In this document: piece after piece, positions 27,357 through 36,923 of the stretch | Position numbering within the stretch: position 1 is the stretch's first letter | Layout: every line of letters begins with the position of its first letter | Origin: CAVTWS01 sp963732655 | GTDB taxonomy: Bacteria; Actinomycetota; Acidimicrobiia; Acidimicrobiales; SHLQ01 | Assembly: GCA_963732655.1 (NCBI GenBank) | Contig: CAVTAI010000001.1 | Span: 372,001 to 436,000, forward strand | DNA length: 64,000 nt | Direction of reading: 5' to 3' | Notes under the pieces: model-generated | What the model saw: the letters and a program-made list of their open reading frames with translations, nothing else | What the model was told of the DNA's origin: nothing | The model's database searches: none | Program-made: the position numbers and the translations under genes

Positions 27357-27884
27357 GTGACGGGACGACCCGTGATCACCCGAGTCAGCGCCGATAGGCG
27401 GGACCCGGTCGACCTGGACGGCATCGCCGACCTCTTCGATCTCGTGGGCGCGTCCAGTCGAAGCACGTGTCAGCGTGAGCGTCTGGCCCGGGCCGCCGGG
27501 CTGACGGTGACCGGCGCGAACCTGGCGGCCCTCCGTCTGATCCAGCGCCACGGACCCATCGCGCTCACCGAGGTGGCGCGACGCCTCGGTCTCGATCAGT
27601 CGACCGCCAGCCGCCAGGTACGCCCGCTCGAGGAGCAGGGCCTGGTCGAGCGCACGGCGGACCCGAGCGATCGGCGGTCGGCTCCCCTGAGCGTCACGGC
27701 CGATGGCCAGGCCGTCCTCGATCGGGTACGCGCCGTCATGATCAACGACATCGAGGTCGCGCTGTCGGGCTGGCCGGCGGATGACCGTCGCACGCTCGCC
27801 TCCCTGGTGGACCGGCTGCGCATCGGTCTGCTGTCCAACCGGGTGGACGAATCAGGCTGGAGCGTCGCTCAGGATCCGCTGTAG
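27357..27884 (+). CDS. MarR-family transcriptional regulator
   Basis: Winged-helix DNA-binding regulator, 175 residues from the GTG at 27357, 4 bases after the monooxygenase stop. The recognition region is GPIALTEVARRLGLDQSTAS followed by RQVRPLEEQGLVERTADPSD and the wing RRSAPLSVTADG. MarR proteins usually repress adjacent catabolic genes and release DNA on binding a phenolic or CoA ligand; here the likely targets are the monooxygenase upstream and the CoA-ligase/dehydrogenase operon that converges on it. The 3' end overlaps the convergent ligase gene by 16 bases. Confidence 0.85.
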   Translation: MTGRPVITRVSADRRDPVDLDGIADLFDLVGASSRSTCQRERLARAAGLTVTGANLAALRLIQRHGPIALTEVARRLGLDQSTASRQVRPLEEQGLVERTADPSDRRSAPLSVTADGQAVLDRVRAVMINDIEVALSGWPADDRRTLASLVDRLRIGLLSNRVDESGWSVAQDPL

Positions 27885-29311
27885 CGGGCCCGCAACTCGT
27901 GTTTGAGCACCTTGCCGGTGGCGTTGCGGGGCAGGACGTCGAGCATCTCGAGCTGCTCCGGGAACTTCTGCCGCATGAGCCCTTCTCCCGAGAGGTACTC
28001 GGCCATCTCGGCCAGGGTGAAGTCGTCGACTCCCGGCCGGAGCGCGACCACCGCGCACACCCGCTCCCCGCGTGATTCGTCGGGCAGGCCGACGACCGCC
28101 GCCTCCCCCACCTTGGGGTGACGGTGGAGGAAGTCCTCGACCTCTTTGGCCGAGATGTTCTCTCCCTTGCGGATGATGACGTCCTTGATCCGGCCCGTGA
28201 TGCGGATGAAACCGTGCTCGTCGATGCGGGCGAGGTCACCGCTGCGAACTCGGCCCAGCTCGTCGAGACCGGTGCTGTCGAGCTCGGAGTCGACGTACCC
28301 GAGGAACCGTTGCCGGGCGGCCACCCGGACCTCCCCTTCCTCGCCCACGCCGACCTCGTGGCCATCGTCGCCGACGATGGTCAGCTCGATGCCCGGACCG
28401 GCCGTGCCCTCGGTGCCGCGCCGGAGATCAGGATCGTGTGAGGGACGGGTGCCGGTGAGGATCGGCGCCTCGGTCATTCCGTACGACGAGAGGTACCCCG
28501 TCCCGAAGGCGGCGATGAGGCGTTCGTCGAGCCCGCCGGGAGCCGGCGCGCCCCCGCCGAGGAAGGCCCGGACCGATGACAGGGTCGGCCCGTCCGGATT
28601 GGCCAGCCGACTGGCGAGCAGCATCTCGCAGAAGACCGTGCCGCCGCCGGCCAGAGTCGCCTGTTCACGATCCATGACCGCCATGGCGACCGCCGGATCG
28701 AAACCGTTGAACAGGATGGCCCGGCATCCCACGCCCATCAGGGTGGCCAACCATCCGGCGCCGCCCACGTGAGCGATCGGGAAGGCGATCGGCACGGTGT
28801 CTGCGTCGGTGATCTCGAAGCACCACGCCATGGTCTCGCCGGCGGCGATGATGCCACGGTCGTTGTGTCGGACGCCTTTGGGCACGCCCGTGGTGCCCGA
28901 CGTGTAGAAGATGTGGGTGGTGGTGCCTTCGGCAGTCGGTTCGTGGGCCGGAAGCGTCGCCGGGTCGCCCGTCGGCAGCTCATCGGAGGCGGCGATCATA
29001 CGCTCCACCCCCGCCTGCTCGATCGCGAACTCGACCTCGCGGCGGCCGTACACGGGCAGCATCGGCACCTGTACCGCACCGAGCCGGGACAACGCGAAAG
29101 ACAGCGCCACGGCGTCGAGGGTGGTGGGCAACTGCCAGGCCACGACGGTGCGGCTCCCGACGCCTTCGGAGGCCAACCCGGCCGCCATCGACAGCACCCG
29201 CGACCGGAGCCCGGCGAAGGTGAGCCGTTCGTCTCCGGCGACGAGCGCTTCGGCATCGGGTGAGAGTCCGGCTCGATCGTCGAGCAGTTGCCACATCGAA
29301 CTCGGGCTCAT
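27869..29311 (-). CDS. Acyl-CoA synthetase (AMP-forming), intact
   Basis: ANL-superfamily ligase activating a carboxylic acid with ATP and CoA, 480 residues. ATP/AMP-binding motifs are IFYTSGTTGVPKG (P-loop), YGMTEAPIL, GDLARIDEHGFIRITGR (with the hinge Asp/Arg) and DVIIRKGENISAKEVED. The catalytic Lys is in NATGKVLKHELR near the C-terminus. ATG 29311 follows CGAGGAG and is preferred to a longer frame. It is the last gene of a minus-strand run behind acyl-CoA dehydrogenase and a second ligase, so it probably acts in the same acid-degradation route. Chain-length preference cannot be read. Confidence 0.9.
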   Translation of the reverse strand: MSPSSMWQLLDDRAGLSPDAEALVAGDERLTFAGLRSRVLSMAAGLASEGVGSRTVVAWQLPTTLDAVALSFALSRLGAVQVPMLPVYGRREVEFAIEQAGVERMIAASDELPTGDPATLPAHEPTAEGTTTHIFYTSGTTGVPKGVRHNDRGIIAAGETMAWCFEITDADTVPIAFPIAHVGGAGWLATLMGVGCRAILFNGFDPAVAMAVMDREQATLAGGGTVFCEMLLASRLANPDGPTLSSVRAFLGGGAPAPGGLDERLIAAFGTGYLSSYGMTEAPILTGTRPSHDPDLRRGTEGTAGPGIELTIVGDDGHEVGVGEEGEVRVAARQRFLGYVDSELDSTGLDELGRVRSGDLARIDEHGFIRITGRIKDVIIRKGENISAKEVEDFLHRHPKVGEAAVVGLPDESRGERVCAVVALRPGVDDFTLAEMAEYLSGEGLMRQKFPEQLEMLDVLPRNATGKVLKHELRARYSGS

Positions 29312-29342
29312 CACGTTGGCTCCTCGAGAGGTGATCCTGAAC

Positions 29343-30623
29343 TCAGCTTCGTGGTACGTCGGACCACGGTTTCCCTGAGTATGGATCAGGCTCGCGCGGC
29401 AGGCCCAGAACCTTCTCACCGAGGATCGACTTGTTGACTTCGGTGGTGCCGCCCTCGATCGTGTTGGCCCGGCTGCGGAGCATTCCCTGCACCTCGAACG
29501 GCAGTGACTCGGCCCAGGAGGTCGACTCCCCGGCGATCCAGGCCATCGCCCCGGGACCGAGCAGGTCGGCGGCCAGGAGCTGCGTGCGTTGATTGAGGGC
29601 GCCCTGGTGGACCTTGCCGATCGAGGCCGCCGGGCCCGGGGTGGACCCGGCCTTCAGCGCGGCGCGCACGCGCTGGTTGGTCCAGTCGCGGATGCGCTCC
29701 TCGCTGTAGAGGCCGGCCAGACGCTGGCGCACGTGGGGATCCTCGGCCTGTCCTCGTTCTCGGGCGGTGCGGATCAGGCGATCGACGCCCGAGCCCCCGA
29801 TTCGGTCGACTCCGCCCGAGCCGGATCCGGACACCATCTGACGTTCACCGGCCAGGGTCGAACCGGCGACCCGCCACCCGTCCCCCGTGGCACCGACGCG
29901 GCAGAGATCGTCACAGCGGACGTCGTCGAGGAAGACCTCGCTGAAGTCGACCTCACCACCGATGTGCCGGAGGGGCCTGATGGTGACGCCCGGCGCATGG
30001 AGGTCGACCAGGAAGTAGGTGATCCCCTGCCGTTTCGGCACCGAGGGATCGGTGCGGGCGAGACAGATCGCCCAGTCCGAGAGATGAGCCCACGTGGTCC
30101 ACACCTTCTGGCCGGTGATCACCCACTCGTCGCCATCGCGCTCCGCCTTGGTCGACAGCGACGCCAGGTCCGATCCGGCCCCCGGCTCGCTGAACAGCTG
30201 GCACCACTTCTCGTCGTTGCGCACCATCGGGGGGAGGAACCGGAGTCGTTGCTCCTCGGTCCCGTGGGAGAACAGGGCCGGTGCCGTGTTGTTGAGCCCG
30301 AGCGGGTTGAGCCGCCCCAGGTTGAACGGGCCCAGTACGGCTTCGGCCGCCCGCGCCTGCGCGGGGCTCAGGTCGAGCCCGCCGTAGGCGACCGGCCAGG
30401 TGGCGACCGCCAGCCCGCTGTCGGCCAGGGTCGGGTACCAGGCCTCGTAGTCGACCCGACTGCGCACCCTGCGGATGGCCTCCCGTCCGCCCGCCGCGGC
30501 GGCCGCCTGCCAGGGGCTCGGTACAAACGTGGCGACCCATGCCGTCACGGCCTCGACGACCTCGTCGACCGGCGTCGAGCGGTCGACGGCGAGGGGCGCG
30601 GACGCACGCGGGGGGATGCTCAT
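29343..30623 (-). CDS. Acyl-CoA dehydrogenase
   Basis: FAD enzyme introducing an alpha,beta double bond into acyl-CoA, 426 residues. The FAD/substrate motif CQLFSEPGAGSDLAS is followed by DEWVITGQKVWTTWAH. The C-terminal domain has ANTIEGGTTEVNKSILGEKV, which contacts the FAD and substrate. The ATG at 30623 overlaps the stop of the upstream ligase (ATGA). Loop composition is Gly-rich around 200 residues from the end (SGSGSGGVDRIGG), an unusual low-complexity stretch. It works in beta-oxidation of an acid activated by the ligases on either side. Confidence 0.9.
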   Translation of the reverse strand: MSIPPRASAPLAVDRSTPVDEVVEAVTAWVATFVPSPWQAAAAAGGREAIRRVRSRVDYEAWYPTLADSGLAVATWPVAYGGLDLSPAQARAAEAVLGPFNLGRLNPLGLNNTAPALFSHGTEEQRLRFLPPMVRNDEKWCQLFSEPGAGSDLASLSTKAERDGDEWVITGQKVWTTWAHLSDWAICLARTDPSVPKRQGITYFLVDLHAPGVTIRPLRHIGGEVDFSEVFLDDVRCDDLCRVGATGDGWRVAGSTLAGERQMVSGSGSGGVDRIGGSGVDRLIRTARERGQAEDPHVRQRLAGLYSEERIRDWTNQRVRAALKAGSTPGPAASIGKVHQGALNQRTQLLAADLLGPGAMAWIAGESTSWAESLPFEVQGMLRSRANTIEGGTTEVNKSILGEKVLGLPREPDPYSGKPWSDVPRS

Positions 30624-32171
30624 GACGGGGTCTCCGAGGCAGTGGCGAGCTCGACGAGGGCGGACCGGCGCAACTTGCCGACATCGGTCCTGGGCAGGGC
30701 GTCGATCCGGTGGAAGGCGACCGGAACCTTGTAGGGGACGAGGTGCTGTCGGCAAAGTTGGTCGAGATCCGCGTCGGCGATGTCGGCGGTGGTCACCACG
30801 AAGGCCACCGGGACCTGGCCGAGGCGATCATCGGGAATGCCGACGACCGCCGCCTCCTCGACAGCGGACGAGAGCACCAGCACCTCCTCGACCTGTTCGG
30901 GGAAGACCTTGTTGCCGCCACGGTTGATCACGTCGCCGCTACGGCCCTCGATCCACACGAAGCCGTCGGGGTCGACGCGGGCGAGGTCGCCGATGTCGAC
31001 GAACCCCTCGGCGTCGACGCGGTCGCGAGAGCTCGTGACCGCTGGCGTACCCGGCGGCCATCGAGGGCGGACGCACCATGATCCGGCCGATCTCGCCCAC
31101 GGGGAGGGCCGCGCCCGACTCGTCGACGATCCGGATGTCGACCCCGGGTGACGGCCGCCCGGCGGCGCCAACCTTGTCGGCGTGCGCCTTCCAGTCGGCC
31201 GCAGTCCAACCGATGACCTCGCCCATCTCGGCCTGGCCGTAGCCGTTGAGCACCGCGACGCCGAAACGCTCGACGAACCGGCGCGCCTGCAACGGCGACA
31301 GCGGGCGCGGTGATGCTGCGCACGTACTTGAGCGGCGCCAGGGAGGTGATGTCGGCCCGATCGGCCAGCATGGTCATCGCCGCCGGGGGCAAACGGTCGA
31401 CCGGATCTCGAACCGCGCGCACGAGCTCGGCGAACACGCCGGGGTCGAAACGGTCCATGATCACCACGGACGACGCCGGCCCGCAGCCCGAAGAGCACGT
31501 TGTAGATGCCGGCGTTGAGCGCCAGGGACGCCGGGATCAGGTTCGGCGACGGTTTCCTGGGCGGCGTTGCTCCGCCGGCGCCCGATCCTGCTGCCGCGCC
31601 TCCGGCGCCCGATCCTGCTGCCGCGCCTGCGGCGCCCGATCCTGCTGCCGCGCCTGCGGCGCGAAGGGGTCCGAGGACGCGGTCGAGCAGCTCCAGGTAC
31701 GCGCGGTGGGTGTGGACGATCGGTTTGGGCCGTCCCGTCGTGCCCGAGGTCCACAATACGAAGGCGTCGCCCGGGTTGTACTGGCAGCGGTTCGGCACCG
31801 GCCGCACCGTCGACGATCTGCACGCCGTCGTCGTCGATGAGGAACCGAGCTCCGGTGGCGTCCAGGCTGTACCGACGATCGACCTCGGGAGCGCGCCGGT
31901 TGATCGGCACGAACACGGCGCCAGCGGCCCAGACGGCGAACATGGCGATGACATAGCTGGTGTCGTTCGCCCGGGCGACCGCCACGGCCTGGCCCGGCTC
32001 GACGCCGGCTCGTCGCAACGTGCCAGCCAGCGCGGTCACAGCCGTTCGAGCATCGCCCGCGGTGATGGTCTGGTCGATGGTGAACAACAACCCGTCGTCC
32101 GGACCGAACGGGTGCTTCATCAGCAGATCGACGAGGTTGGTGCCCGACGAGTTCGACATGCCGCTGGCCAT
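30620..32171 (-). pseudogene. AMP-dependent CoA ligase with at least four frameshifts and a repeat-encoded insert
   Basis: Second ANL ligase. Blocks in order: VDLLMKHPFGPDDGLLFTID, AVFVPINRRAPEVDRRYSLD (first frame); PGDAFVLWTSGTTGRPKPIV and PSLAL-like NLIPASLALNAGIYNVLFGL (second, from about 31800); VIMDRFDPGVFAELV (third, from 31475); VAVLNGYGQAEMGEVIGWT (first again, from 31300); GDLARVDPDGFVWIEGRSGD and PRTDVGKLRR (second again, from 31030). Each change equals one extra base. A Gly/Ala/Ser-rich insert encoded by 27-bp repeats at 31577-31663 follows the ATP-binding P-loop. ATG 32171 is the longest start, ATG 32159 the alternative. The stop overlaps the dehydrogenase start. Confidence 0.75.
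31577..31663. repeat. 27-bp tandem repeat inside the CoA ligase gene
   Basis: Units begin at 31577, 31604, 31631 and (partial) 31658, an exact 27-base period; the sequence varies at one or two positions. On the minus strand the unit encodes AAGAAAGSG-like nonapeptides. The period keeps the ligase frame. Each unit has GGCGC and GCGCC ends that can pair. Confidence 0.85.
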
Positions 32172-32175
32172 CGAT

Positions 32176-32190
32176 TGGATATTGTATCCA
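32176..32190. promoter_or_regulatory. Palindromic bidirectional promoter/operator between two divergent genes
   Basis: TGGATA-TTG-TATCCA is a perfect 6+3+6 palindrome in the 20 bases between the ligase start (32171, minus) and the dehydratase start (32192, plus). It embeds TATTGT, 6 nt before ATG 32192, and on the other strand TACAAT, 9 nt before ATG 32171. Both are good -10 elements, and neither gene has room for a leader on the dehydratase side. The symmetry also suits a dimeric repressor. Confidence 0.6.
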
Positions 32191-32191
32191 C

Positions 32192-33475
32192 ATGTCCGAC
32201 TCCGGCTCTATCTCCGACGACGGTGTGGCGCGGCTCCGCCAGCGCATCGGCATCCCCCAGCCTCACCCCACACCGCCGAACTACCGGTTCCCCAACGAGG
32301 ACGCCTTCCGGAACGTCGCTTATGCCTATGGCGACGACAACCCGCTCTGGTGCGACCCCGACCACGCCCGCCGCAGCGTGTGGGGCGGCCCTATCGCCTC
32401 GCCCAACCTGAATGGCGGCGACACCTTGATCGGCGAGAACGAAGTCGATCGCATCGCGCCCGAGTTCGAGGAGGTGATGAAGGGCGACCCCCTTCGCGGC
32501 GCCCACGCCTACTACTCGGGCAGCTTCCGCGAGTGGTGGTCGCCGGTTCGCCCGGGCATGCGGATCGGGCGCCGCAACGCGCTGGTCGGCATCCACGACA
32601 AGGTCAGTGACTTCGGGGGCCGGGCCGTCCACGAATGGACCGGCGAGGTCTTCGCTGCCCACGAGCCGACACCGGAAGCGTTGTCGGCCCAGTTCCGCCT
32701 CATGATCCGCACCGACCGCACCAAGGCCGAGAAGCGGGCCAAGTACGACGACATCGAGATCCGGCCCTACACCGATGACGAGCTGGCTCGTATCGACGAG
32801 GCGTATGCCGCCGAACCGTCGCACCGCCGCGGCCCCGAACCCCGATGGTTCGAAGACATCGCCGAGGGCGACGAGATCGGCCCGCTGGTCAAGGGACCGA
32901 TGCGGGTCACCGACATGGTGTCGTGGCACGCCGGGATGGGCATGGGCCTCTACGGGGTCAAGGCCCTGCGCCTGGGCTACCAGCAACGCCAGAAGATGCC
33001 CCGCTTCTTCCGACCCGACGACCTCAACATCCCCGACGTCCAGCAGCGCGTCCACTGGGATTCAGACTGGGCCCGCAAGGCCGGCAACCCGGCGATCTAC
33101 GACTACGGGCGCATGCGCGAGACGTGGCTCGTGCACCTGTGCACCGACTGGATGGGCGACGACGCCTGGCTCTGGAAGCTCGATTGCCAGTTCCGCAAGT
33201 TCAACTACGTGGGCGACACCCACTGGATGCGCGGACGGGTCACCCGTACCTACTTGGCCGACGGGGATCGGCCTGCGGTCGATCTCGACATCTGGGGCGA
33301 GAACCAGCGCGGCGACACGACCACGCCGGGGCACGCCACCGTCTTGCTCCCCAGCCGGGACCACGGACCGGTGCGGCTCCCGGAACCACCCGGCGGCGCG
33401 TCGACCTGCCAGGGCGTCCTCGACGCTCTGGTCGAGCGATTCCAGACGATGGAGACATCAGGAGAGGCGACGTGA
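32192..33475 (+). CDS. MaoC-like acyl dehydratase with N-terminal FAS1-type dehydratase domain
   Basis: Double hot-dog protein of 427 residues, probably hydrating an enoyl-CoA. The N-terminal domain carries RNVAYAYGDDNPLWCDPDHA and VWGGPIASPNL, the D-x-NP-H-like active-site pattern of FAS1-type dehydratases. The C-terminal half starts after residue 210 with EPRWFEDIAEGDEIGPLVKG and ends in MRGRVTRTYLADGDRPAVDL. The ATG is at the edge of a bidirectional promoter and probably leaderless. The stop overlaps the start of the enoyl-CoA hydratase gene (GTGA), so both enzymes are made together with the VOC protein. Confidence 0.85.
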   Translation: MSDSGSISDDGVARLRQRIGIPQPHPTPPNYRFPNEDAFRNVAYAYGDDNPLWCDPDHARRSVWGGPIASPNLNGGDTLIGENEVDRIAPEFEEVMKGDPLRGAHAYYSGSFREWWSPVRPGMRIGRRNALVGIHDKVSDFGGRAVHEWTGEVFAAHEPTPEALSAQFRLMIRTDRTKAEKRAKYDDIEIRPYTDDELARIDEAYAAEPSHRRGPEPRWFEDIAEGDEIGPLVKGPMRVTDMVSWHAGMGMGLYGVKALRLGYQQRQKMPRFFRPDDLNIPDVQQRVHWDSDWARKAGNPAIYDYGRMRETWLVHLCTDWMGDDAWLWKLDCQFRKFNYVGDTHWMRGRVTRTYLADGDRPAVDLDIWGENQRGDTTTPGHATVLLPSRDHGPVRLPEPPGGASTCQGVLDALVERFQTMETSGEAT

Positions 33476-34282
33476 AGCCGTACCCGGCTGCTCCCGATGG
33501 TTTGGTGATCGAACCAGATGGTCCCGTCCTGCGTCTCCGGCTCGACCGGCCGGAGCGGCGCAACGCCATCACCGACGACATCGTCCTCGCCATGATCGAA
33601 GCGATCGAGGCCGCGGCGAGCGACATCGACATCCGCGTCATCGCCCTGTCGGCCACCGGCGAGCACTTCTGCTCGGGGTTCGATCTCGGCTTGCGCGGGC
33701 AGCGGCCCGAACGTCCGCGCACGGGCAGCACCCAGCGCCAGATGCGCTGGCACGTCAACCGCCTCATCCCGACGCTGCAGCAGACGCAGACACCGATCGT
33801 CTGCTCGGTCACCGGATTCGCCATGGGATTGGGACTGAACGTGGCCCTGGCCAGCGACTTCACCATCGTCGCCGACGACGCCCGCCTCAAAGCGCCCTTC
33901 ACGGGACTCGGCTTCACGCCCGATTCCGGTTCATCGTGGCTGATCCCCCGGCTGGCCGGCGTCGCCCGGGCCAAGGAGATGATCATGCTCGGCCGGGAGA
34001 TCACCGGCGCCGAAGCAGCGTCGTGGGGCCTGGTCCATCGAGCGGTGCCCGCGGCGGAGGTCGCGGCCGCGTCAGAGGCGCTGATCGGCGAGTTGGCGAC
34101 CGCGGCGACCGTCGCCGTCGGCCTGGCCAAGCTCATGATCCACCGGGGTCTCACCGCTGATCTGGAGCGACACCTCGTGGATGAGGCATTCTCCATGGAG
34201 TTGTCGAGCCGTTCGGCCGACTTCGCCGAAGCTTCTTCGAGCCAAACGCGAGAAGCGAGACATCGCCTTCGAAGGACGGTGA
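33472..34282 (+). CDS. Enoyl-CoA hydratase/isomerase family protein, one frameshift near the C-terminus
   Basis: Crotonase-fold enzyme. RNAITDDIVLAMIEAIEAAA and VIALSATGEHFCSGFDLGL form the first oxyanion-hole region; TPIVCSVTGFAMGLGLNVAL the second; FTPDSGSSWLIPRLAGVARA follows. GTG 33472 overlaps the dehydratase stop. In the single open frame it reads into the following VOC gene, but the normal crotonase ending (LRAKREKRDIAFEGR, stop at 34280-34282) exists one frame over, so one extra base near 34235 creates a false fusion. It likely catalyses the hydration or isomerisation step next to the MaoC-like enzyme. Confidence 0.85.
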
Positions 34283-34284
34283 CC

Positions 34285-34728
34285 ATGGCCGACCTGGCCT
34301 TTTCCCACCTCGGTCTCTGTGTGGCCGACCTCGACCGCTCCATGCGGTTCTACTGCGAGGGCCTCGGGTTCGAGCCCGCCGAGCGTTACGACCTCGACAG
34401 TCGCGAGGCGGTCGGCCTCGACCGCGCGCTCGAGGTGGCGTCACCGGCCGTGCTCACCTCGCAGATGATCGCCAAGGGCGCGATGAAGATCGAGCTGCTG
34501 CACTATTCGTCGCCCGAGGTGAGCGGCACCCCGTCGCCCAGCCGGGGGCTGCTGGGGTTCACCCACGTCTCGTTCTACGTCGACGATGTCGATGCCGTTG
34601 GCGCTCGGCTCATCGAGCTCGGCGGCACGATCCTCCCCGACACCCGGGTGTCGATGGGCGTGGAGCTGCTGTTTCTCGCCGACCCCGATGGCGCCCGCGT
34701 GGAACTCATGGCCATGCCGAAAACCTGA
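34285..34728 (+). CDS. VOC (glyoxalase-fold) family protein
   Basis: 147-residue metal-dependent-fold protein with the two beta-alpha-beta-beta-beta units of the VOC superfamily. It starts MADLAFSHLGLCVADLDRSM and includes RFYCEGLGFEPAERYDLDS; the second unit has GFTHVSFYVDDVDAVGARLI and ends VELLFLADPDGARVELM. The His of FSHLGL, the His of FTHVSF and the Glu of ARVELM occupy metal-ligand positions. It begins 2 bases after the true hydratase stop. Members include methylmalonyl-CoA epimerases and extradiol-type enzymes; an epimerase-like role on a CoA substrate is plausible but not shown. Confidence 0.85.
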   Translation: MADLAFSHLGLCVADLDRSMRFYCEGLGFEPAERYDLDSREAVGLDRALEVASPAVLTSQMIAKGAMKIELLHYSSPEVSGTPSPSRGLLGFTHVSFYVDDVDAVGARLIELGGTILPDTRVSMGVELLFLADPDGARVELMAMPKT

Positions 34729-34938
34729 GCCCAGCCTGGCGTCGAGCGCCACCCGCAAGCCGAACTACTCGAGGGCTTTGACCATCGAGGGGAAATGGAG
34801 CCGCACCTGTTCGACCATCTCGACTCGACGGGCGGCGACACCGATCCCGCTACGGCACCAGGATGCCTGACTCGGGCGACGAGAACGTCCGAGCGCGCCG
34901 CAGATTCGGAGCGATGTCACACCAGGCGGGGTGCTCGC

Positions 34939-36058
34939 CTACGAGTGGTCGTGCCTCCATTCGGCGCTCGACATCGATCGCACACTGGTACCCCCCGACC
35001 AGTGGGCGGTCACGACGACTCCTCGCGGTCCGTAGAACGCAGGGTTCGCGCGATCGACGCCGAGGTTCGTCAGGTACTGGTTCATCGTCGAGAGGGGGAA
35101 CCGGTCCCGCTTGTACCCGCTCGTGTACCGCTCTTGCTCCTCGAAGTCGATCGGATCCCCGATCGCATGGAACACCCACCCGCTGTCCTGGCGGCTGAGA
35201 TGAACCGTGCGTTTCGCCCCGCCCGGCACCGCAAGGACGAACTCTGTGATTCCATACCGGCGGACCGCGCCGTCCCGACTCACGTGGGGCGAGTAAGCGG
35301 ATCCGATGGATCGAACACCGAGACGCTCGCCCAGAACGTAGGCGACGTAGATGTCGCTCCCCTGCGAGAAGATGGCCGTCCAGGCACTGGCGGTCTCGAC
35401 CAGGAGATACGAAGGCGACGGCATCGTCCACGGTTCGAGCCGCGTAAGCATTCCCGCGAGCCCACCCTCGATCCACTCCAGGCTGCTCGTGTCGTTGCGA
35501 TCCCGGTACCAGTCGGTCAGCTCCGACACGACGCGATCCAGATCGGCCTCCACGTACCAGATCCGGGCGGTGAAGGGATCTGCCGCTCCGCCGAACGGGA
35601 CGGATCCTCGATCCGGCGACCGCTCCGACTGATCCATCTCCGCATCCAACCGATCCCGGACACCCTGGGGCAGCGCCGCGAGGACCGCATCCCGGGCTGA
35701 CCCGTCGGGCATCGCGTTCGAACAGCTCCTCGAGTCGCCCGGCCACGGCAGGCGACGCTCCCGTCCACTGGAGCACTCCAGCTGCGTCCTCGACCCGGAT
35801 GGGGTCTCCGCTCGTCAGCAACTGCTCGACCACTTTGGACGCTGCGGCCCCCGCTACGACCAATCCCCAAAGCGCCGAGACTCGGTCGTCGAAGTCGTGG
35901 CGCTCGGCCGCACGTTGATAGAGCGCGAGCGCTTCGCCTGCCGTGCGGGGCAGCGAGTCGAGCGCCGGCACCCCGAACGACGGATCGAGGGCCGCGTCCT
36001 GCGGCAGCCGAGCCGGCCCTGCGTGGTTGCCCTGACGTCGTCGAAACACTCTGCCCAT
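34939..36058 (-). CDS. Unknown two-part protein, one frameshift
   Basis: No family recognised. The N-terminal part (from ATG 36058) reads GVPALDSLPRTAGEALALYQ, RVSALWGLVVAGAAASKVVE and GVLQWTGASPAVAGRLEELF, which looks like short alpha-helical repeats. Near 35715 one extra base shifts the frame; the rest continues with ARDAVLAALPQGVRDRLDAE, EPWTMPSPSYLLVETASAWT, AIFSQGSDIYVAYVLGERLG and a C-terminal region with WVFHAIGDPIDFEEQERYTS. The Trp-rich second part recalls actinobacterial single-domain proteins of unknown or immunity-like function; this is only an impression. It is the last gene of the nine-gene minus-strand run, 13 bases after an SDR gene. No signal peptide. Confidence 0.55.
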
Positions 36059-36071
36059 TCGGCAACGCGCC

Positions 36072-36923
36072 TCAGGTGTCGTAGTAGGCGGCGTCGTCCA
36101 TGAGGACCTGGTGACGGGCCCGCAGCAGCCGGGTATCGGTGTGGGTGAGGATGTGCAGCCGGTTGCCGCGGATGCCTTTGACCACGAACGGCCCGACCTC
36201 CTCGTTCGGCATCTGCCCGGGTATCACCGGCACGTCGGCGCCCCGGAAGCGGTCGAACGGGCCTCCGTAGCGTTCGGGCCGATGCCGACCCGATGTCGAC
36301 CCGAGGTTCGACTCCACCATGCCCGGGCACAGGACCGAGACCCCGATGCTCTCCTCCCGCAGCTCGTCGCGGAGGATCTCGCAATAGCCGAGGATGGCAT
36401 GTTTGGTGGCCGTGTAGAGACCCAGGTGGGTCCCACCGGCCATGCTCGGCGTGACGGCCTGCAGCGCGGCCATCGAGGCGGTGTTGACGATGTGCGCCGG
36501 TTGGCCGTGAGCGCGCAGCCGCGGCAGGAAGATGTCCACCGAGCGGACGATCGACATGAGGTTGAACTCGATGACCCAGGCCCAGTCGGTCTCGGTCGCC
36601 GCGTCGAGCGACAGGTCGGTGACCACGCCCACGTTGTTGCACAACACGTGGATGGCGCCGAAGTCGACGGCCGCCGCGTCGGCCAGGTCGGTGAGCGAGT
36701 CGCGGCTGGTGCCGTCGACGCGGTGCGCCGTCGCCTTTCCTCCACGGGACGAGATCTCGTCCCGCACGGACTCGGCGGAGTCGAGGTCGATGTCGCCGAC
36801 GACGACGTTGACCCCCTCGGCGGCCAGGCCGAGGCTGGTGCCCCGACCGATGCCGCTACCGCCACCGACGACGACCGCCGTCTGTCCTGGTCCGAGCTCC
36901 ACGTGGCCTCCAGTCGGGTTCAT
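36072..36923 (-). CDS. Short-chain dehydrogenase/reductase (SDR)
   Basis: NAD(P)-dependent SDR of 283 residues. The nucleotide-binding motif is VVVGGGSGIGRGTSLGLA, NNVG stabilises the central sheet, the catalytic Ser is in NTASMAA and the Tyr-Lys pair in LGLYTATKHAI. ATG 36923 overlaps the true stop of the upstream phosphatase gene (ATGA). In the raw frame the SDR appears fused behind the phosphatase; that fusion results from one extra base (see the phosphatase entry). Member of the operon 43322-34939. Substrate unknown. Confidence 0.87.
   Translation of the reverse strand: MNPTGGHVELGPGQTAVVVGGGSGIGRGTSLGLAAEGVNVVVGDIDLDSAESVRDEISSRGGKATAHRVDGTSRDSLTDLADAAAVDFGAIHVLCNNVGVVTDLSLDAATETDWAWVIEFNLMSIVRSVDIFLPRLRAHGQPAHIVNTASMAALQAVTPSMAGGTHLGLYTATKHAILGYCEILRDELREESIGVSVLCPGMVESNLGSTSGRHRPERYGGPFDRFRGADVPVIPGQMPNEEVGPFVVKGIRGNRLHILTHTDTRLLRARHQVLMDDAAYYDT

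Noticed and set aside
33472..34728. Fusion of enoyl-CoA hydratase with a VOC domain
   Set aside because: The normal hydratase C-terminus and stop lie one frame over, followed 2 bases later by the VOC ATG. One extra base explains the fusion.
34729..34938. Short minus-strand peptide (MVEQVRLHFPSMVKALE then stop) that might be a gene remnant
   Set aside because: Seventeen residues without a recognisable family or start context are not enough. I see nothing else in this gap.
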